64,000 nucleotides of DNA from Magicicada septendecula. Lineage: Eukaryota > Arthropoda > Insecta > Hemiptera > Cicadidae. A program made the position numbers and the translations under genes. Positions 57,098 to 64,000 of this stretch are shown piece after piece. The stretch covers positions 379,223,910 to 379,287,909 of the forward strand of contig CM068372.1 in the NCBI GenBank assembly GCA_034769895.1, in the 5' to 3' direction. The notes beneath the pieces were generated by a model. The model searched no databases. It saw only the letters and a list, made by a program, of their open reading frames with translations, and was not told the DNA's origin. Within the stretch, counting starts at the first letter, position 1; each line of letters starts with the position of its first letter.

Positions 57098-59735
57098 TGT
57101 AATGCGACATAATAGTAACCCTGTCCCAAAGCTAGAACTGCTCAATTCAGTAGGAATGATAGTAGGCAGAGTCGCCTAGGCTATCAACATAGGCCAATAA
57201 AAACAAAAAACTTTAGTTATAGAAAAGAAAGACTGTCTCAATAAAAGTAAAAATACAATGCAGGTAGTTAATAAACCGATCAAAATGTAAAATAAATATA
57301 AAATAATATACAAACCTTTTATAATTATGTTGATGTGAAAGAGTGTGGGATAAAGGTAGTTACTAAGCAAACAGAAACAGTCTGTGAAAGCTAGTGATCC
57401 CTGATATTAGATAGTGCGAACAAACAAACACCTAACTAATAAAGTGTCAGTGAAACACCAGTGATATTCCCAAACACAAAAAGTGTCAGTGGGGGTAATG
57501 GCAGAAGTGTGGGTTAAATACTTTTATATAAAGAAAACCCATGGACCACGTTAATAGTGAGTTGTGATGGAGGTTTTAGATTATGTTAAGATGTTTACAA
57601 ACGTTTTGGTATGACAAGTTATGTTTGTGTTTCATGCCAAAGCTTACCAGTACTGTAACATTCATGAACCATGTTGTTAGAAATAGTTGGAACCTATGAG
57701 CAGAATCAGAAGGTGATGCATTAGGAACCAAAAACCCATGAACAATCATCTGATCACTGATTAGTAGTACTGGTTAAGATTAGTGAGATGGCTGAATAGT
57801 ATGCCAGTTAACTGATGATTGTGGCTAATTGTAAAATACAAGGTTTGACCATGTAGGCCATGCTTAAAACATACCATGCCGGATGATTCTGTTCTTATCA
57901 GGTTATTTGCAACTAACATGTTGAATAGTTTAGTTCCAGTATTGTTATGTATGTTATAATCAGGTTATTATATTAATACTAATAATATTATTTGTCAATA
58001 AATAATTGTAGACTAGGCCATAGAGGCAGTATATTGAATGATATGTTAAAGGATTTTATTGTAACCATTTGTTAAATAGTGTTAACGGTCCAGACTCGTT
58101 TAGTAAATAGTAAAATCAGAAAAAAGGGTTCAGAATCAGAGTTTAAGTAATAATAAATGTAAATTATAAAATAGTATTGAAAAACCACTAATGGCCTAAG
58201 CCACAAATTCAGTATAAAAAGAATAACGTCAGAAACAAATAGATTAGTAAATAAATGTAAAGAAACCAGAATGGGACCAAATTTATACAATCCACTTTAT
58301 TGTTTAATAATAATAGCACATATTAAGCTAAATTAAAGAATTGTGAATTAAAATTGCAGAAGTGAAGGTAAAATGTTAGACCAAAGTTAGAAGTTAGTTT
58401 CTAACCAAAGTTAGAAATTTTGTAAGGTGGGAAATCACCCTTTATAATAACCTTATGTAAATAAGGTATCAAAATGCTCATAATTATATAAAGAAAAACA
58501 TGATGTAATTTAAATTTAAGGAAACTTAAGGCTAAAAAAGGAGTATTTTTCTTATAGGGAAATGAACATTTGATTTTTGTAAACTGACCATGTGACCTAA
58601 TGAACTCTCAGTTTTGACCAATCACAGGCCAGTATTGTCAGGTCAGGAGACCTTTGATGAAGAAGCAAAAGTAGGGATTGTATTGTTAACTACCGCAGAG
58701 GGCAGATGTGCTCTGAAGAAACCAATTCTAATTAAATACAAATAATGTTTTTTGCACCATTGGCAGTCATTAATAATTACCAACAGAAGCGGTAAACACT
58801 GGGGAAGACCAGAAAACAGAAATAATTGAATTAAAACTAAAACAAAATGCAGAAACTCAGAAAATCCTGGCTGCCTAGAGCGAACGCTTATAACTTATGT
58901 GGGTGAGACAGAACTTAATTCATAGCCACACTACAGATACGACTACACAACACTACGAAGACACTATCTACACTAACAGAACAGACACCAGTGATCATTA
59001 ATTAAAAGAAAAGCTTAAAAACTAAACCTGTGAACACTAAAACATTTATTTTAAAATAATTTGGGTGAGTTCGAAATGAACGGCTCGTCAGTCGTCAAGG
59101 TTAGACGTGTGAGCGGCCATCTTGTGGAATTATCGCTGCCCGCTATAGCCACGAACCAATAGTCGTTGCTTACCAATATATTATTAAGACTTAAAATTTA
59201 CTTACCTTTTGTGATGTATTGTATTTTTGTGTGCATTCTCTGAATTCAATAGCAGTCTCAAAGAACCCTTAAACCCCGAGATTTAATAGAATTATTACAA
59301 TTAATTTGTTTACTGAAGGTTGTTAGTGTCATAATCGAATTGAGCAGTAGAGTCGACCCGACCACTATTTTGTTTCGACAAAAGTCGACTGTCTTTTTCT
59401 GAACAATTGAAATAAAAATAAATATTATTATTTTGACTGGAAAGAGTTGTCACTGTAGAGAATTAGAGAATTTACAGGACAATTACAGGCAGCAAACAGG
59501 AGAGTGAGCAGCGAACGGACCAGATTACTTAATAGAAGAACAGGACGCTCGATGACACAATCGATTACGGCAACAAATCCGTTTTTACCCAAATGGAATC
59601 AACTTCACTTGATAACTTTTCACGATAAACGAATTAAAAGCAACATGTTAAATAAAATAAAAGTCAGTTAAAAAATACTGTTAGATTACAGATGACGTGT
59701 GGCTACAGAACCAGTGAAAACACTGTTAGATTACA
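57098..59735 (+). mobile_element. Probable solo LTR, 2638 bp, second family
   Basis: It begins TGTAATGCGAC and ends GTTAGATTACA, giving TGTAAT...ATTACA ends, and both sides are AT tracts (57042-57097 and 59736-59755). It has no long frame, no primer site inside and no pol sequence, which fits a solo LTR left by recombination between the two LTRs of an element. A TATATAAAG box is at about 58486. ACTGTTAGATTACA occurs at 59677-59690 and again at the very end (59722-59735). By analogy with the other families this marks the right side as the U5 end, so the orientation is probably plus. A YY1-like GCGGCCATCTTG is at about 59113. Confidence 0.7.
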
Positions 59736-59755
59736 ATATATATAAATATATATAT
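59736..59755. repeat. 20-bp AT tract between two LTRs
   Basis: ATATATATAAATATATATAT sits exactly between the solo LTR and the minus-strand LTR, so both inserted into the same AT microsatellite. Confidence 0.85.
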
Positions 59756-61759
59756 TGTAACGTCTCGCGGGTCTCCTCGGAGTAAGTTAGTACTATCGTT
59801 TCGAATAATCGTTTCTCTTGTAACGTCTCGCGGGTATTCTCTCTGATTTTTTGTTTATATAGTACTTTACTTAATTTGTACTCTTCGAAAATCTCGCTTT
59901 ATTAAGAGTCACAGAATTTGTTATATTTTATGTTCGATGTTTCCAAAAATCAAGTGTGTGTGATTATGCAAATATTTTCTTAAATTTTATTTGTGTGAAA
60001 TCAATACCGTTGTTTGACAGTAGTTAGGAGAGGGAGTGCAAAGAGAATTACTCTCTTAGTATACGATTAGTTATTTCAAATTTCTCCGCTCGTGATACCA
60101 GCTGACTTCCACGTATATGAACACATTTGAGGTTAAATTAACTCCAAATGGTAAGTAATATATTCTGGATGTCCGTTCTCTTCTCAGTCTTCTGAAAATC
60201 TGTAACGAACTACCATCTACTGAAAATAATACACATTTTTATTCAAACAACAAGGCGTTCATTGAATTTATTTAGCATTTTTTTATATTCTCCCAAAACA
60301 TAAAGGGATAATTGATTCTTACTGGCAACACAGAATTAGTTCGGTCTTATTTTCAAACATATAGTATATAAAAAATATTTTTATTTCAATATTAATACAA
60401 AGAAATAAATAATGAATTAATTTCCCAGGGTTATTTTAGAGTTCTTTGTACTTTGAGAAAGTCAGAAATGAATATGGATTAATACCAAGCTTTACATAAA
60501 TAAATTTTTATAATTTGTACTATTTATATTATGCAGTTGATTTGTTAACCGCTAGAGTGCAGTAGTTCTTCTTCACTGATGACCACAACCACTAGGCATC
60601 ATGGCGGCAGTAATGTTTTTAACCAAACTACGTTTTGCTGGTTTTTTGGTTAACAAAAATAATAAAGTTTATGTTTACCTCTTTTCCAGAGGTATTTAAA
60701 GAGATTGTGCTGTTTCTAGTGTTATAAGTTTATAGTTGAGGTGTAATTTAGTTAAATTTTACTCGGTAACGATCTCACCAACAAAGTCGAATCTCGTTAG
60801 GCTAGGCTTGGAAATCGAAGGTTGATTTTTCAAAGTTTCATCAAATTGCGGGCGTGAATTATTCTATTCGAAGGAGTTCTAATATGTAGTGGACATCACT
60901 CGTTAATTTTATTAATTTTACACTGATTATTTCAAATGGTAGTTGTTAATTTCTTAAATTTTTATAGACATTACACTTTTCAAAACGCTCACTTCCAATA
61001 TCGTTTAACAATTAATTCAATTCTTGTTAGTTAGTTACTCTTAGTAACCAAGAATTTTTATGGTTTTTTATTGGTTAATCTATATACTTTTTAGTATATA
61101 GGCTATTATTAATTATTATAAATTCATTTCTTCTTTTTAGAAAAATAATCCTTTTTAGATTTTATTTATAATCGAATATAATTTATTTAAGGTTTTCCTT
61201 TATAATTTTCCTTAAACTTGTACACTGGTATTTTATATTTTAATCCCTTTTAATTTGATTTATTTATGATTTATCATTTACTTAATGTATCCTTACTTTA
61301 AACTATTTTTTATATGCCATCTTGCCTACATAGTATTATTTTATATATTATTATTTTATATTTAACCCTGGGTTATCTTATATTTAAACAAAGTTATTAT
61401 ATTAAACACAAATATTATTCCTAGGTACAAGACCTTCGTGGCCTACACAATACAAATTACACAAAATACAAAAAATACAAATCTTGTCAGCAGCAATATA
61501 GTCCACTGCTACAATATTGATTGTTTTTCATTTGCAGTACACATCTGCTCTTTTTACAGGTTTACACTTTCACCGAGTACACTATGTTTCACTTTGTACA
61601 CTGCACTTTTATTATTATTGTTTACAGTGTTTTTGGAGTACAAAGTTTTTTATAGCTTGGTACATAATACCCATTTCTGACTTTTAGAATTGGGTGATTA
61701 CTGGTTTTAACGATGGTGATTGTGTTATCATATTTTGGCAGGGGTTATGTAACGTTACA
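59756..61759 (-). mobile_element. 3' LTR of a minus-strand Gypsy-like element, 2004 bp, third family
   Basis: On the minus strand the LTR starts TGTAACGTTACATAACCCC at 61759, right after a purine-rich GTGGGGGAGCTTTA (the plus-strand primer, 61760-61773), and ends CGCGAGACGTTACA at 59756 against an AT tract. The 18-bp word TTGTAACGTCTCGCGGGT, which contains the LTR end, occurs at 59755 and again at 59818, so the U5 terminus is duplicated 63 bp apart. A GCCGCCAT word (YY1/Pho-like, minus strand) lies near 60602. No open frame of note. Confidence 0.75.
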
Positions 61760-61845
61760 TAAAGCTCCCCCACTAGAACAGATTTATTTTTGTTTACTTG
61801 TTTTAAAAAATAATGGTTGAACTCTTCAGTCTTCGGATTCTTTCA

Positions 61846-63050
61846 TCATTCTTCATAATATCTCTTAATTTCTGATTGGTTATACACCCCTTTTATTTTG
61901 TTATTGTTAACAGATTTGATCTCATATGTATTATTTCCTTTCACCTGGGTTACTATGTATGGCCCGGTATAAAGTAAAAGTAATTTTCTTGCAATACCCT
62001 CTATAGAACTGGGTAATTGTCTATTTTTTATTAACACCTTATCTCCTACTTTGTATGGATTTATTCTTTTCTTCTTCTCCGTTTCCTTTTTATGTTGAAG
62101 TTCAGCTTTATGCAACAACCTGTTGTGCATTTCGATCTTGTTGAATTCTACTCTCTCTTATTTATTGCTTTTATATAACAATGTTCCGACGAAGCTTTAA
62201 TAACTTTGAGTGGTCCCATGTGACCATATCTTTCATGGTAGTCCTTTATTATGGCTACTTCAGTTGCTTCTGGTACATACATTTTCCACACATGATCCTC
62301 AATGGTTGGACGGATAAAAAGGATTTCTTCATGAATACAGAAAACTTTTGTTATTATAGGATCCTTTTGTAACATCTTGTCTCTAATATTTATTAATTTG
62401 GTGTCCATTTCCTGATCTATTTTTAGTTTACTAATTATATCCTGTAACTCTTTCTTCAATTTGATAATGTAATATATCTTCCCAATACTCTCCGGTTCTA
62501 CTTCAAATGTTCCTTTTTCTAGGTTAATCCGTGACAGTCGTTCTGCTATTATATTCTTTTTCCCCGGGATATATTCCCAATCTAAATTACACTCTTGAAG
62601 TATTAACACCCATCTTGTGAGCCTACCGTGGTTAAGTTTACAGTTTATTAAATATGAGATTGACTATGGTCTGTCCTTATGGTTACTGGGTATCCCAATA
62701 TAAATGTACGGAATTTTATACATGAGAACACAACACTCAGCAGTTCCTTTTCAGTTACTGTATAATTCCGCTCACAACTACTCAGTACTCTGCTTGCAGA
62801 ACTGATGACCCAATGATTTCCTTCCTCATCTTCCTGATATAGTTCACTTCCAAGACTGATGTTGCTGGCATCACAATTTATGAAAAACGTTTATTGAAAT
62901 TTAGGTGGTGTAGCATTATGCTATCCAGAAATTTATTTTTTATTATCTTAAAATTATTGCCTTCATTTTCTTCCCACTTCCACTTGTTTTTCTTCGAAAG
63001 TAAATATTGGAAGTATAACGTCTCTCCTGTTAAGACATTATAACATAGGG
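61846..63050 (-). pseudogene. pol remnant of the minus-strand element, integrase core deleted
   Basis: Minus-strand reading from about 63050 gives the end of RT and RNase H, similar to the array pol: Phe-Gln-Tyr-Leu-Leu-Ser-Lys-Lys-Asn-Lys-Trp-Lys-Trp, Ile-Asn-Cys-Asp-Ala-Ser, Thr-Glu-Lys-Glu-Leu-Leu-Ser-Val-Val-Phe and Arg-Thr-Asp-His. A one-base loss near 62655 shifts the frame. The frame 62609-62148 then covers the RNase H end and the His-Glu-Arg-Tyr-Gly-His part of the integrase zinc site. It then jumps directly to the C-terminal domain (62130-61846: Lys-Val-Gly-Asp-Lys-Val...Leu-Tyr-Thr-Gly-Pro-Tyr), so the CxxC pair and the whole D, D35E core are missing. Protease and most of RT are also absent. 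It is a diverged, dead relative. Confidence 0.85.
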
Positions 63051-64000
63051 AATCAGTTTAATTGTTTGCTGTTAATTAAACTAGCTGCCGTAATTAGTAA
63101 AAATTACTTACCAACAAATTATGACAATGTATATATCAGGAATTTGTCCAAGTTTACATAAATTTATTCACTCTCTGGATATTAGCGAAAACATCTCTTT
63201 ATTATTGTATCTTATCTACGGATATAAACATAATACCTTTAATGGACATCTTATTGTTTTTACTTTACTTTTAAAAGAAAATTCTCATAGATTCTGCATC
63301 AAATACTCTTTAAATTGTTACTCTTAGTATCTCAAGATCATACAGCTGTGTATTACTTTGATTACCACAAAGTAATAACTTTATAATATTCTAACATACT
63401 TTAACATCATCCAAACTATTTGAAGAATAGTCTGATGTAATTTCATATTAACTTTACCTTTAAGCTTCATCAGGTTATTACTATAGCATTACAGAAACTA
63501 CAAACATTAATATGTTAATATTTATGTGATCTAAAAGTCTTTACAAGGAACTTTACTGTTCTTTTGTTGAGGTTGTTACACAAGAATGAATGGTTGAGGT
63601 TAATGAATGCACAGAAGTTATGGTTTAGTGTCACCTGAGTATAACGTGAGTCTGCGGCTGGCGGTCGAGATGATCCTCTTCAGTAGGTCTTTCTGGATGT
63701 AGTTTGTTGTCCGTCTGGATCCTCCATTTAGTTTGTTGTTTCTGAATTGTGGTCAGGTCACGACATTGGGATTCTGCTACTGGGAGTTCGTACAGTTGTT
63801 GTCGTAACTTTTCTCCTGGCGTTGGTGTTCACTTTTCACATTTAATTTCTTTTTTTTAAACAGCACTGACGTTACCTTTTACATGGTTTTGAACATATCT
63901 TACCACTTACTTTTCATAAAGAGATGTGTCGGCTAAGTTTTTATTTATTAATACAATTTTTTAATATCTGAACTACATTACAGTTTTTAAAGATTCACTT
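63051..64000. other. No gene seen upstream of the minus-strand remnant
   Basis: Pol similarity stops at about 63050 and nothing recognisable follows to the window edge. A GC-richer patch at about 63640-63830 has no frame of note. The 5' part of the minus-strand element is either deleted or replaced. Confidence 0.45.

Noticed and set aside
57098..59735. A complete short element rather than a solo LTR
   Set aside because: No primer site, coding frame or internal pair of terminal repeats was found; TG...CA ends and AT flanks fit a solo LTR better.

Overview
The window looks like intergenic DNA from an arthropod, most likely an insect. It is AT-rich and holds no recognisable host gene. It is packed with remnants of non-LTR retrotransposons (LINEs), a Penelope-like element, fold-back repeats, a Harbinger-like MITE and microsatellites. 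The arthropod assignment is an inference from this mix; no host marker gene is present.

Bases 1-20082 are a mosaic of old, broken elements. They include LINE reverse-transcriptase tails at 1-722, 1544-1815, 1950-2160, 4358-4720, 6280-7021, 11770-12335 and 14816-16990 (the last split by a 1.5 kb insertion). A Penelope-like element tail with a GIY-YIG domain lies at 13080-13956. Long, nearly perfect inverted repeats lie at 7074-7294, 10979-11278 and 18253-18381. There is a 19-copy 22-bp minisatellite at 5571-5988, a 358-bp MITE at 8379-8736, and several CA, CTT/GAA and AT tracts.

Bases 20083-57041 are one tandem array of a Ty3/Gypsy-type LTR retrotransposon: LTR - internal - LTR - internal - LTR - internal - LTR, with a period of 11180-11183 bp. 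Each LTR is 3415 bp, which is very long. Each internal region has a lysine-tRNA-like primer-binding site, a 767-codon gag (coiled coil, capsid-like domain, Asn-rich tail, no zinc knuckle), a pol in the -1 frame (protease, reverse transcriptase, RNase H, integrase; 1111 codons from its first ATG) and a 1.95 kb 3' untranslated region with ten repeats of about 90 bp, each holding two hairpins. The gag/pol junction carries an in-phase U UUA AAC slippery heptamer followed by a predicted H-type pseudoknot. Only the middle copy has both frames open: copy 1 has a nonsense codon in gag and a frameshift in pol, and copy 3 has a frameshift near the end of pol.

Bases 57042-64000 hold two more LTR units of the same style. 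One is a likely solo LTR (57098-59735). The other is a minus-strand relative with a 2004-bp LTR (59756-61759) and a pol remnant that has lost its integrase core (61846-63050). All three LTR families begin TGTAA and end TTACA, abut AT-dinucleotide tracts, and carry a duplicated 3' terminus. The AT-tract targeting and the repeated LTR ends are the most unusual themes of the window, together with the frameshift signal and the hairpin array.
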